Positions 10,613-20,320 of a stretch of 64,000 bases of DNA are shown here, piece by piece; positions within the stretch are counted from its first letter, which is position 1, and each line of letters starts with the position of its first letter. This DNA comes from Arabidopsis thaliana (taxonomy: Eukaryota > Streptophyta > Magnoliopsida > Brassicales > Brassicaceae), in assembly GCF_000001735.4 (NCBI RefSeq), contig NC_003070.9:11030001-11094000 (forward strand). Reading direction: 5' to 3'. A program made the position numbers and the translations under genes. The notes beneath the pieces were generated by a model. That model was not told where the DNA came from. It was given only the letters and a program-made list of their open reading frames with translations, and did not search any database.

Positions 10613-13593
10613 CTAAAACGCCATCCGCCCAGCAAGCCTACTCTCTGAGATTCGTCTGTCTATCGCTGCATTTATCGAGTTCATCTGCAAACCAAAAGAA
10701 ACAAACTTGGTGTTGAGTTAAGAAGTTGGATGCTTTATTTTGAAAGAGTTAAGTGCGTATTGTTTTGGTTCCCCAAGGCAGTGAGATTGTGCAAAGGTAC
10801 CAAACTTTGCAGAGTTAAGAATATAAAAAGAGCTGACCTGGGTTTGAAACCAAACCTGTAGAGTATGATCTTGTGGAACCAATCACCACATTTTTAATAC
10901 AATACAATAGACAGGAAATATAATGAAAAACAAACAGATACAAACGCTATGTTTCTCACTACCTACTATTGCAAGCTACAAATGATACCTTTCGAACATT
11001 GATTCAAAATGCTCAAGTTTCTTGCCTAAGTCCTTCTTATCATATTCTAAGGGAAGAAATTATAAACTGAATAATACGGTGGTACCTCTTAGCACAGAAA
11101 CAATAGGATCTGGAACAGAAATGTATAAATAAAGCCTACCGAATGGGTTAGACTTGCAAAAGCAAACTCTTCTTAACTTTAAAAAGGGTAAATCAGAACT
11201 TACCTGGCTGGTTTCATCGTGCACTTTGTATTTTGGTAAGGACATTCTTCTTTCCTCCTGCAGATACAGACACATTGCGTCAGATTGGAAAACCAAATGG
11301 TTCATTACTCGAAACTTTTCCAATTGTAACCATTCCAACATGATGCATAAGAAATTAGGAATAAACTAACCATAGACATCGCTTCATCATCCCATACAAG
11401 ATAGACCTCATTAGGCTGATTGCTAGGAGCTTTGTTTGCAATTACAGGAGGTGGACCAATTGAAGGACCGCTAGTGTTTGGGCCAGAGGCATAAGAATGA
11501 GCATTAGTCCCACCTACGGCAACAAAACATGAAAAAGATATTACAATTTGATACAAAACAGCTAAACCAAATGTAAGTCAATGATTCTACGAACTTGGGA
11601 TTGAACCTGGAATAGAATTGTTAGGCGGATAAGCATCTGCTGATCCTAAAGCATCTGCATGAGATGGTTGCTGAGCCCCACCAACAGGCAGAGGAGCAGA
11701 AAATGGTGGAGCTTGAGAAGGAATGCTGTTATTCACAACAGGGAACAGAGGTTGAGGAACTGGCATTGCAGGTGATGATGTAGGAATTCCAGGAGGAGTT
11801 ACTCCAGTGACTGGTGATGGTTGTATGGCAGGAGCTGAGGTTGGAGTTGGAGTCATCCCCATATTTTGAACAGGAAAAAGTGGTTGTGGTCGATACCCTA
11901 AATGGGCAGCTGGAGGTACAGAAAGAGCTGGATTTTGAGGATACCATTGTTGCGGACGAGGAGGTGGCATTTGCCATACAGGAGCAGGATGACGCATAGG
12001 AGGACCCGGATAATACCTGCTAACACGAAATATTTTATCATGGTCAATAGCCATACATATTACAATATCTAAGATCATGAACTATTTCAAAAAACTGTTT
12101 ACTACAGGTGTTATTGTGGTCTTGAAGAGGAGCAAAAGAATGGTTCTAGGACAAAGTTCTATCCTGAAAAATCACGAGAACAAGCTAGGGAAACTAAGAA
12201 CCTTATGGGTCATAGTTGGTTAAGTGCAACAATATCTTAGATAACGATCTATTTCAAAAAATGTTTACTACGGGTGTTATAGTGGTCTTATAGAAGAACA
12301 AAAGTAGAAAAGTTCTAGGACAGAGACAAACTAAAGAAACCAAGAACCTTTTGCATCAAGAGAACTAAAAGAAAAAAAGTTCCCCATCATTTAGCATGGA
12401 TCGGATTTTTAAAAACAGAGACAACATCTAAGAATTCAACAAGTAACGGCCATAGAGAGAGTATAGTATAATTAGTACATACATTGGTCGTGCAGGTACA
12501 GCACCAGGTACTTGTTGAGGCGGATATACCATTCCATATGGTCTAGGAACTACACCACCAAGAGGGGCAGAAGGAATCTCAACTTTTGCAACTTTGGCTG
12601 GAGGCTCATCCTCTGCAGAAAACATGACTTCAGTTCAAAAGGTACCATATGAAACAAGCAAACATAACAATAATATATAATAACTTTGATAAGGCAAAAA
12701 GCCGCATGCAAAATCAAAACGAATTCATGACCACTAGATGCAATAGATCTACAACACTTGATGAAGAGACATACAAATTTATCGCCTTACTTCTCTAAAT
12801 CAATTGCTCATAATCTAAACAGTACTCTCACTATCTCAAATGCATACCTTCTTCTCCATAATGAGCAGTCAAGACATGGGGTGGAATTCCTTGCATTCCA
12901 TATATTTCAATATCAGTTGAATCTCGACCGTCTTTAGCATTAGGAACTCTGGTGTGAAAATTGTAGATAATTTCAAAGTTAGTAGTGTCATGGAATCAAA
13001 TTCCAAATTCAACAGGCAAACACATTGAACAGTACCACAAATTCCAAGAAAAACCTATCAAGCAAAAGCAAAAGCAAAAGACTGTTTCTTTACAAAAATT
13101 GCAATCAGAAATTAGGGTTTATGACCAGACATATACAAATTAACCAAACCCATTCAAGAGATAATCCAAAAAAACGATTCAAATTCCAGCAAACATACAC
13201 AATCAACCGATTCAAACCACAACACAACAGTCACAATTAGCGCAATCTAACAGAAATCAAACGACAATCACACACAACAAGAGCAAAAAAAAAATCAGAA
13301 CTTGAACAAAGATCATAGAGGCAACAACCCTAATATTCCAAATCAACCTAACACAACAAAAAGAGCCATAGGGAAAGGGTAAAAAGAAAAGGCACATACT
13401 TTGTAACATTCTCTTTATGAACCTGAAGAACATGAATCACCATGCCACTAGCTGTAGAAAGCTTCTTATGACAGACATGACACTTAAAGTGCTTAGCTTT
13501 CTGATGCTGCACAAGAATCTTCTCATCATCAAACTCTCTATCGCAGTAATAACACCACACCTTCTCTGTAGCTCTCTTCTTCTTCTTACCCAT
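10613..13593 (-). CDS. SUF4: SUPPRESSOR OF FRIGIDA 4, C2H2 zinc-finger protein
   Basis: Seven coding exons: 13400-13593, 12848-12948, 12483-12612, 11607-12016, 11371-11513, 11204-11257 and 10613-10684. Total 367 codons, the known SUF4 (AT1G30970) length. After a Lys-rich start come two C2H2 fingers, C14-x2-C17-x12-H30-x4-H35 and C38-x2-C41-x12-H54-x4-H59. A long Pro/Met/Gln-rich low-complexity region fills residues 90-300, and a short conserved basic C-terminus follows. SUF4 is a nuclear DNA-binding protein that binds the FLC promoter and recruits the FRIGIDA complex to raise FLC expression and delay flowering (established knowledge). The ATG at 13591-13593 gives MGKKKKR; the preceding in-frame codon is GTG and is not used. 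Confidence 0.96.
12065..12350. repeat. Imperfect tandem duplication in SUF4 intron 3
   Basis: Two diverged copies of about 110-170 bp, starting near 12065 and 12232. They share CTATTTCAAAAAA, GTTTACTAC, GGTGTTAT and TGGTCTT in the same order. The repeat lies entirely in the intron between 12016 and 12483. Confidence 0.7.
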
Positions 13594-13925
13594 CACTAAA
13601 TCTTTCTCCTATTTGTTGATTTCAAGATTTGATCTCAAAATTGAAATCTCCAATCTCTCAAAAGTCTCGTTCTTTGTCTCCTTCCTCCGCTCGCTAGGGT
13701 TTCTAATTGGTACAAAGCGTTTTCTCGATTTCTTCTACGATCTTCAGATTCTCTGTTTTTTATTTATTTTTACTTTATCTAATGGTTACTATCTTGTATT
13801 TATAAGAAAAGGTACTTTCTTGTGTAATATTTCGTAAAGAACCCATAACTCTTGTTTAATTATATATTTTTCCAAAATGCTTAGTAAGTTATATAATGAT
13901 ACTATTAGTATTGGTTATGTTATCC

Positions 13926-14215
13926 GTTAGGATGGTCAAGTGGTCTAAGAGCAACCTCATTAGACAACTTTTTATAGATGTTTTTAGTATAAATAAATAA
14001 TAAAATTAAAGACATTTCACTTTTGTTGTGTTTAAAGTGTCTCTACAGAAACACAAATCTCAAACTAAAAACATTCATAATTTTTTTATTATTATTATTT
14101 ATAGTTTTATATTTAAAGACATCTACATATAAGTGACCAATGTGGATGCTCTAAGGCCTTAGACTCAAGTTTTGGTCCTCGTAAGAGGGTGTGGGTTCAA
14201 ACCCCACTTCTGACA
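13926..14215 (+). pseudogene. tRNA-Leu(CAA) gene copy A, split by a MITE
   Basis: The 5' part 13926-13948 (GTTAGGATGG, TGGTCTAA) and the 3' part 14152-14215 together form a class II tRNA-Leu. The 3' part has an anticodon arm with CAA in CTCAAGT, a variable arm, a T arm with GGTTCAA, acceptor TTCTGAC and discriminator A. A 203-bp element interrupts the D loop, so the gene should be dead. The acceptor pairing still holds through G-U pairs. Confidence 0.82.
13949..14151. mobile_element. MITE with TAA target duplication (Harbinger-like), copy A
   Basis: 203 bp bounded by imperfect inverted ends GAGCAACCTCATTAG and CCAATGTGGATGCTC, flanked on both sides by TAA (13946-13948, 14152-14154). A TWA target duplication and short inverted ends suit a PIF/Harbinger-type MITE. 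The interior is AT-rich and non-coding. Related ends occur in the element at 43792. Confidence 0.75.
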
Positions 14216-14440
14216 TAATTTTTTATTCTTTCAAGAGTTAATTTTCTTTGTCCAATGAAATCTCAAATTAACTTAATCTCAAATTAACTTAAAATAAACT
14301 GTGAGAAAACAGAAGAAGATTAACCAACAAAGTAAGTAATCTCTCTTACAAAGAAACTTTGACCAGAAAAAAGGAATCCATGTAACAGATAAGAAGAAGA
14401 GACTATAAGAGCTAAGAATTACATAACTATTAGAAAAGAT

Positions 14441-14607
14441 TATAAATAGAGAAAAAAACAGAAGAAGATTAACCAAAAAAGTAACTAGTCTCTATTACAA
14501 AGAAACTTTGACCAGGAAAAAAAAAGAAGAGCAATTCCTATAACAAATAAGAAGAAGAGACGATAAGAGCTAAGAATTAGATAACTATTAGAAAAGATTA
14601 TAAATAG
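14441..14607 (+). promoter_or_regulatory. Duplicated promoter block of thionin-like gene A
   Basis: A block of about 160 bp is tandemly repeated before the gene, and each copy ends in TATAAATAG (14441-14449 and 14599-14607). The downstream TATA box lies 63 bp before the ATG and is the likely active one. The upstream block begins near 14290. Confidence 0.6.
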
Positions 14608-14670
14608 AGGATAGCTATTCATTATTTCTTAAGTACATGAAACACTTGCAACAACAAAAAAGTTAAAGAT

Positions 14671-14910
14671 ATGGGTGCTAAATGGAATTCAATGATTATA
14701 ATGGTGTTTGTGGTGACAATGGTTATAGCAATGGAAAATGTCAATGGAGAGACGAAAGCTCAATGCCATGAAGATTGCATTCTAGGTTGTGCCACCACAG
14801 GAAGAATTCCGATCACGTGCCTTCAGAATTGTTACCGTCGATGTCCCGGCAAACCTCGTCGTACATTAGGTAACCATTTTTCAGAAGGTAAAAACAAACA
14901 AACAATCTAA
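14671..14910 (+). CDS. Thionin-like secreted cysteine-rich peptide A (probably AT1G30972)
   Basis: 79 codons. Residues 1-26 are a hydrophobic signal peptide ending near NVNG. The mature part has six cysteines spaced C-x3-C-x3-C-x9-C-x3-C-x3-C, followed by a basic tail (GKPRRT). The pattern matches the small plant thionin-family/hairpin type in which paired CX3C motifs form two disulfide-linked helices. It is predicted to be secreted; a defence or signalling role is only inferred. The ATG at 14671 starts the signal peptide and lies just downstream of a TATA box. The neighbouring copy B has an almost identical signal peptide but several replacements in the mature part. The last ten codons are lysine-rich and may not be conserved. 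Confidence 0.82.
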   Translation: MGAKWNSMIIMVFVVTMVIAMENVNGETKAQCHEDCILGCATTGRIPITCLQNCYRRCPGKPRRTLGNHFSEGKNKQTI

Positions 14911-15633
14911 CAATTTTGGAAATATGTCAAAGAAAATCTATTTTAATGATTATTGAGATTTTTACTAACTATATAAAATATATTCCCCTTTGTATAAATA
15001 AATTTGAAGTAAGTTTGACTAGTGTAATAATAATAATAGATTAACAATGGAATGTTCAAATGATTGAACGGTATGCTAATGTTTCGAAAATGTGGTGAAA
15101 AATAAAATAGCAACATAACGTTTTGAAATAGTAAAATTTTGAGATATATTTCGGTAATAAAGTGTTTTAAATCTTAGAAACATCATTGTCACTGTTTAGG
15201 TATACATATAGTCCTGAAAATATTATTTTTTAAATTAAACTCAAGAGATTATTTGGAAAAACTAAAGGTTAAAATAATCGATGGTTCTAATTTGTATAGT
15301 GGAAGCGCAGAAATAGAAGAGACGATGAGTCATGAATCAGTGTTGGACTCTTGGGACTTTTAAACTAGCTCTTCTTCTACTTTTGTATCCTCCTTATGTA
15401 ATATGATCATTGTAAATTTGTAACGCTATTAAATAAAATAAAATAAAATTTGTCCCATGTTATAAATTTCTCTTGACTGTAAACACGTCTCTGTTTAACA
15501 GTTTAAGACTCCTCTTAGATTCGAATCTCATATTTCATAATTTTGGAAGTGACATGTAGCGGCTTATTGATTTTCTTGATTCATATTTTTTATTTTAGTT
15601 ATTTCAAAGTGTGATACCTTGTGGATAAAGCAA

Positions 15634-15835
15634 AATCCATATGACCATATTTACATGAGACAAAAGTGAAACCATCTATGTTCAGCTTCAAGAGAAAAAC
15701 ACTTTGTTTCAATTTATACATTTAAAATAAAACTGCCACTACTACGTTTCTCCTATTGAAGCAAAATTGGCTCTCACTTGTTTTGCCGTTTCTCTGTGCT
15801 TAAATCCGAAGCTTTTACATTTTTCTACAACTTGT
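15634..15835 (-). pseudogene. Relic of OSB4 3' end, copy A
   Basis: This stretch resembles OSB4 downstream and last-exon sequence at 24761-25073 in the same order. Shared blocks include AATCCAT, CATGA..AAAGTG..ACCATCT, CCACTAC..TTTCTCCTA, TCACTTGTTTTGC and TTTCT.TGTGCTTAAA. Part of the exon is deleted between the last two blocks. It has no coding capacity left. Confidence 0.6.
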
Positions 15836-16006
15836 GCAATGTTTGTTTAATTGTACATTTTAGCTAATGGTTACTCTCTTGTGTTTATAAGAAAAGGTAC
15901 TTTCTTGTGTAATATTTCGTAAAGAACCCAAAACTCTTGCTTAATTGTATATTTTTCCAAAATGTTTAGTAAGTTACATAATCATATTATTCCACTTCTG
16001 GTCCTC

Positions 16007-16637
16007 GTTAGGATGGCCGAGTAGTCTAAGACTATCTACAATGATTACCTATTTATAACACCCACTTTTTCACTTTTAACACTCCACATTATTTTCTCTC
16101 TCTTCCACATCATTATTCAACACCTACATAATTTTTAATCTTACAATAGTTTTGTTTAATAAAATTACAACACCTTACCCCACCATTTTTATTTCATATT
16201 TTAACCTATACATTATTTTTGGGTCTAAAAATGGTTTTTTCTGTATTTAAATCAAATGAAAATAGTCTCTGTTTATAGAGAATGAAAATTTATAAAATTT
16301 TATATAAATTATATATATATAAATATATATAAATATTATGAAATAATTGAAGTTATATAATTAAGATGAAACAAAAATATTAGAAATCAAAGCAACCAAT
16401 CAAAATATAACACTTGTCACACTTATCTTCTCCCTTCTACTTTCACGGATGTTAAAATTTATCAACACTAAATTTGCCACATCAGCTACTTTTCAATTAC
16501 AAAATACCATTATAGTGGAATTTGTTTTTTCACCAGTTGTAAAATGGTTTACAACAAACCATTGTAACTAGTCTAAGGCGCTAGAGTCAAGTTCTGGTCC
16601 TCGTAAGAGGGCGTGGGTTCAAACCCCACTTCTGACA
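16007..16637 (+). pseudogene. tRNA-Leu(CAA) gene copy B, split by a MITE
   Basis: The 5' part 16007-16029 and the 3' part 16574-16637 form the same tRNA-Leu(CAA) as copy A, with an anticodon stem CTAGA/TCTGG and intact T arm and acceptor. It is interrupted in the D loop at exactly the same TAA as copy A, but by a different element of 544 bp. Confidence 0.82.
16030..16573. mobile_element. MITE with TAA target duplication (Harbinger-like), copy B
   Basis: 544 bp. The ends GACTATCTACAATGATT and, inverted, GACTAGTTACAATGGTT are flanked by TAA at 16027-16029 and 16574-16576. The interior is AT-rich with no open frame. The terminal sequence differs from that of the copy A element, so this is a separate insertion, not a diverged duplicate. 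Confidence 0.78.
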
Positions 16638-16801
16638 TAATTAACTTAAAATAGACATACTGTGTGAAAAAACAGAAGAAGATTAACCAACAAAATAACT
16701 AATCTCTATTACAAAGAAACTTTGACCAGAAAAAGGAATCCCTATAACACATAAGAAGAAAGACGATAAGAGTTAGGAATTACTTAATTATTAGAAAATA
16801 T

Positions 16802-16967
16802 TATAAATAGAGAAAAAAACAGAAGAAGAGTAACCAAAAAAAGTAACTAGTCTCTATTACAAAGAAACTTTGACCAGAAAAAAAAGAAGAGCAATTCCTA
16901 TAACAAATAAGAAGAAGAGACGATAAGAGCTAAGAATTAGATAACTATTAGAAAAGATTATAAATAG
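16802..16967 (+). promoter_or_regulatory. Duplicated promoter block of thionin-like gene B
   Basis: As in copy A, two TATAAATAG elements (16802-16810 and 16959-16967) end two tandem promoter blocks. The second is 63 bp before the ATG. The internal duplication therefore predates the large tandem duplication. Confidence 0.6.
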
Positions 16968-17030
16968 AGGATAGCTATTCATTATTTCTTAAGTACATGA
17001 AACACTTGCAACAACAAAAAAGTTAAAGAT

Positions 17031-17270
17031 ATGGGTGCTAAATGGAATTCAATGATCATAATGGTGTTTGTGGTGACAATGGTAATAGCAATGGAAAATG
17101 TCAATGGAGAGACGAGAGCTCAATGCCATGAAGATTGCATTACAGATTGTGCCACCACAGGAATAATTCCGATCAAGTGCCTTCAGAATTGTTACCGTCG
17201 ATGTCCCGGCAAACCTCGTCGTACATTAGGTCACCATTTTTCAGAAGGTAAAAAAAAAATAAAAATCTAA
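17031..17270 (+). CDS. Thionin-like secreted cysteine-rich peptide B (probably AT1G30974)
   Basis: 79 codons with the same layout as copy A: a signal peptide of about 26 residues and six cysteines in C-x3-C-x3-C-x9-C-x3-C-x3-C. The signal peptide protein sequence is identical to copy A. The mature part differs at K to R, L to T, G to D, R to I, T to K and N to H, all outside the cysteines. Every nucleotide difference I see in the mature region up to FSEG changes the amino acid, whereas the two in the signal peptide are silent. This suggests relaxed or diversifying selection on the mature peptide. Function is inferred only. Confidence 0.82.
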   Translation: MGAKWNSMIIMVFVVTMVIAMENVNGETRAQCHEDCITDCATTGIIPIKCLQNCYRRCPGKPRRTLGHHFSEGKKKIKI

Positions 17271-17992
17271 CAATTTTGGAAATATGTCAAAGAAAATCTA
17301 TTTTAATGATTATTGAGAATTTTACTAACTATATAAAATATATTCCCCTTTGTATCAATAAATTTGAAGTAAGTTTGACTAGTGTAATAATAATAATAGA
17401 TTAACAATGGAGTGTTCAAATGATTAAACGGTATGCTAATGTTCGAAAATGTGGTGAAAAATAAAATAGCAACATAACGTTTTGAAAGAGTGAAATTTTG
17501 AGATATATTTCGGTAATAAAGTGTTTTAAATCTTAGAAACATCATTGTCACTGTTTAGGTATACATATAGTCTTGAAAATATTATTTTTCAAATTAAACT
17601 CAAGAGATTATTTGGAAAAACTAAAGGTTAAAATAATCGATGGTTCTGATTTGTATAGTGGAAGCGCAGACATAGAAGAGACGATGAAGTCATGAATCAG
17701 TGTTGGACTCTTGGGAGTTTTAAACTAGCTCTTCTTCTACTTCTGTATCCTCCTTATGTAATATGATCATTGTAAGTTTGTAACGCTATTAAATAAAATA
17801 AAATAAAATTTGTCCCATGTTATAAATTTCTCTTGACTGTAAACACGTCTCTGTTTAACAGTTTAAGACTCCTCTTAGATTCGAATCTCATATTTTATAA
17901 TTTTGGAAGTGACATGTAGCGGCTTATTGATTTTCTTGATTCATATTTTTGACTTTAGTTATTTCAAAGTGTGATACCTTGTGGATAAAGCA

Positions 17993-18193
17993 AAATCCAT
18001 ATATATGACCATATTTACATGAGACAAAAGTGAACCAGCTATGTTTCAGCTTCAAGAGAAAAACACTTTGTTTCAATTTATACATTTAAGATAAAACTGC
18101 CACTACTACGTTTCTCCTATTGAAGCAAAATTGGCTCTCACTTGTTTTGCCGTTTCTATGTGCTTAAATCCGAAGCTTTTACATTTTTCTACA
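17993..18193 (-). pseudogene. Relic of OSB4 3' end, copy B
   Basis: Duplicate of the relic at 15634-15835, carried along in the tandem duplication. It has the same internal deletion relative to OSB4 exon 6. Confidence 0.58.
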
Positions 18194-18215
18194 ACTTGTG
18201 CAATGTTTGTTTTGA

Positions 18216-18560
18216 TTAAAGGTTAAACACATGAACTATAGATGGTTTGATTTCAACCACTCGATGCAAACCAGATTTGGAGGCTCTTGTCATAGCGTAG
18301 ATCATCAGTTGCTCTGATTGAGGAAAGATGGCTTGCTTATCAATCAATTTTATTAGAAGAGCGGCTGGTTCGGCCTCTCTCTCTCCATGCCTTCTGCCAT
18401 TTCGTTCGCACCAGATTGTGTATAATGTAGCTTGGAAAACATAACGAGCAATAAAGCTCTCGATCGACTTGATCATGCCATTGACTGGAGACGGAGATAA
18501 TTAGTGCAATAGTGCTTGCCAGTTCGTTGAGTATCTTGTTTTGTAGATGTTGCTGCATCT
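18216..18560 (-). mobile_element. LINE 3' coding fragment
   Basis: Minus-strand translation gives FIARYVFQATLYTIWCERN followed by GRRHGE and IDKQ. This matches the C-terminal tail of the LINE protein encoded at 34583-37201 (FLTRYIFQATIYHVW, ERNGRRHD, WIDKQ). The frame shifts near 18480. It is a truncated, dead copy with no reverse-transcriptase core. Confidence 0.72.
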
Positions 18561-18630
18561 AAAGGGAGACATCCTAAGTTTAATTCGACACCTCTATATT
18601 AAACTTATGATGTCGCAAGAAGGACTTAGT

Positions 18631-18658
18631 TAGTTTAACATTAAACCAAAAAAAAAAA
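18631..18658 (+). mobile_element. Very short LINE tail insertion
   Basis: About 28 bp reading TAGTTTAACATTAAACC plus a run of A residues, flanked by direct repeats AGAAGGACTTAGT (18618-18630 and 18659-18671). A poly(A)-tailed LINE-like 3' end inside a 13-bp target duplication suggests an extremely 5'-truncated retroposition. Confidence 0.5.
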
Positions 18659-20320
18659 AGAAGGACTTAGTTTAACTATTTCACACTATAATTTTTAAAG
18701 AAATTTTCACAGAAGTGGCTAAAAAAAAAATTGCTCTCCTGATTTGGCAAAGTGAGATGTGGTTTTCACCATTTGTCTTTTAAATGGTTTTTAGACCAAA
18801 ATACCCTTAATGGGATCAACCAAACCCCACAGCAGTTGGTTTCGGTTTAGTTTCTATGGTTTAGTTTTAAGAAAAAAAGAAAAAAAAAATGAAACGAAGA
18901 AACCAAAGAAGAAGAAAAAGAGGAAGAGAAAGAGATGGAGAGATTTGAAAGAGAAGTAGAAAGAAGTTCAAACTTCATTATTCACTTCTTCATATTTCGA
19001 CATCTCTCCATTGAACTCCAAAATTGAGGAAGAAATTTCTTGTTTTCAGAGATGAACAAAATGCAAAAACAAATCACAGATTCAAACAATTTAGCTTTTT
19101 AAACTAAAGATACTCTAGGTTTACAAGATTTATATATAAATAGTAATTAAAACGTATAAAAATGAGATTTTGAGAAAACAGCTAAAGATGGCCGCAAAAT
19201 TAGGTTTGCAGAAAAGGATACACAGGTTGAAGATGACTGAAAAATTACAATTATACCCTTCATTAAATTTCTTCTGTGTACGTATATTCAATTTACAGTG
19301 TACGTACACAAAGTTATTTAGTCGAACGTATATGGTACGATTTCTAATAAGTCAAGCTATTTTATTACGTATTCTTATATCTCAATAATCTCCATACATA
19401 CATAATAGTTAAATAGATATAGATGGTGAAATAATATTTGTTCCTCATATTGAAAATTATGTACGTATATGTGTAATGTACGTATATTTTTGTTGGTAAA
19501 TTAATGTATGTACATGTGTAATAATATACGTACATCTTTGTTTGTAAATTAAATTATTAAGAAAATTTTATTGATACAATATTAAACCAATATTGGCAGT
19601 GGGCGAGATATATTCTAAGACGTTCATACGATGTGATTTTGAAATATTCTTAATTCTTGACGACTTGAGCAGTCAAATGTCATGGACAAGTATCATCAAC
19701 GCATACCATCACCAATCTTGTAGGATATGACCTAGGTTGCTTGTAGCAAAAAGATTGTTTGATTGCGAGATAAGACATTGTTTGTTGTATGACTTTTCTG
19801 TTCTTAAAAACACTCTCCAATTTATAGTGTACGTACATTGGTACAAACCATGTTGACACATAGTTCTTGGAGTCACAGCTGGTGTACGGTCACCCGGGTG
19901 AGAAATGTTATCTCCGCCAGGTACACGCTGACTTGTGTACGTACACTCTGCCAACAGAAGACTGAATTCCCTTGGATGTTGAACAGTCAGCTGTGTGAGA
20001 ATGATGTTCTCCTCAACATTCCCTATTCCATATTCTTCTACAATTTCATCGTTCCACTTGTTGTAATCATAATCTTCGCCACTACTTTCACTACCATCAA
20101 TAGTAGGATCGATGGTACTTCCCTCATAGATCCATCGTCACCCTGATAATCATCATACCCATCACCATCTTCGTTGTCCCCCCCCCCATCTTCATCCTCA
20201 TCTGTTTTATCGTCTTCAATGTCGTCTTCCTAATCTACGGCCTCATTATTTTCATCAACATTTAAAACACTATCACACACACGGTCACTTTCAGCATCGT
20301 CACCATGAGTCCTAGAGACA

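Larger units (their letters stand above)
13779..15849. repeat. Tandem segmental duplication, copy A
   Basis: About 2.07 kb that aligns end to end with 15864-18213. The left edge lies in the SUF4 5' flank. In order it holds a split tRNA-Leu gene, a duplicated promoter block, a small cysteine-rich gene and an OSB4-tail relic. Homology ends near GTTTGTTT at both right edges. Copies A and B differ chiefly by the different MITE in the tRNA and by scattered substitutions. Confidence 0.88.
15864..18213. repeat. Tandem segmental duplication, copy B
   Basis: About 2.35 kb, second copy of 13779-15849 in direct orientation, separated from it by about 14 bp. Same internal order. It is longer mainly because its tRNA-Leu carries a 544-bp MITE rather than the 203-bp one in copy A. 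The right edge abuts a LINE fragment. Confidence 0.88.

Noticed and set aside
11729-11977. 82-codon Ser/Thr-rich minus-strand frame
   Set aside because: Out-of-frame shadow of the proline-rich exon 4 of SUF4.
13926-14215. Reading the split tRNA-Leu as a tRNA with a long intron
   Set aside because: The insertion is in the D loop, not next to the anticodon, and has inverted ends with a TAA duplication; it is a transposon insertion.
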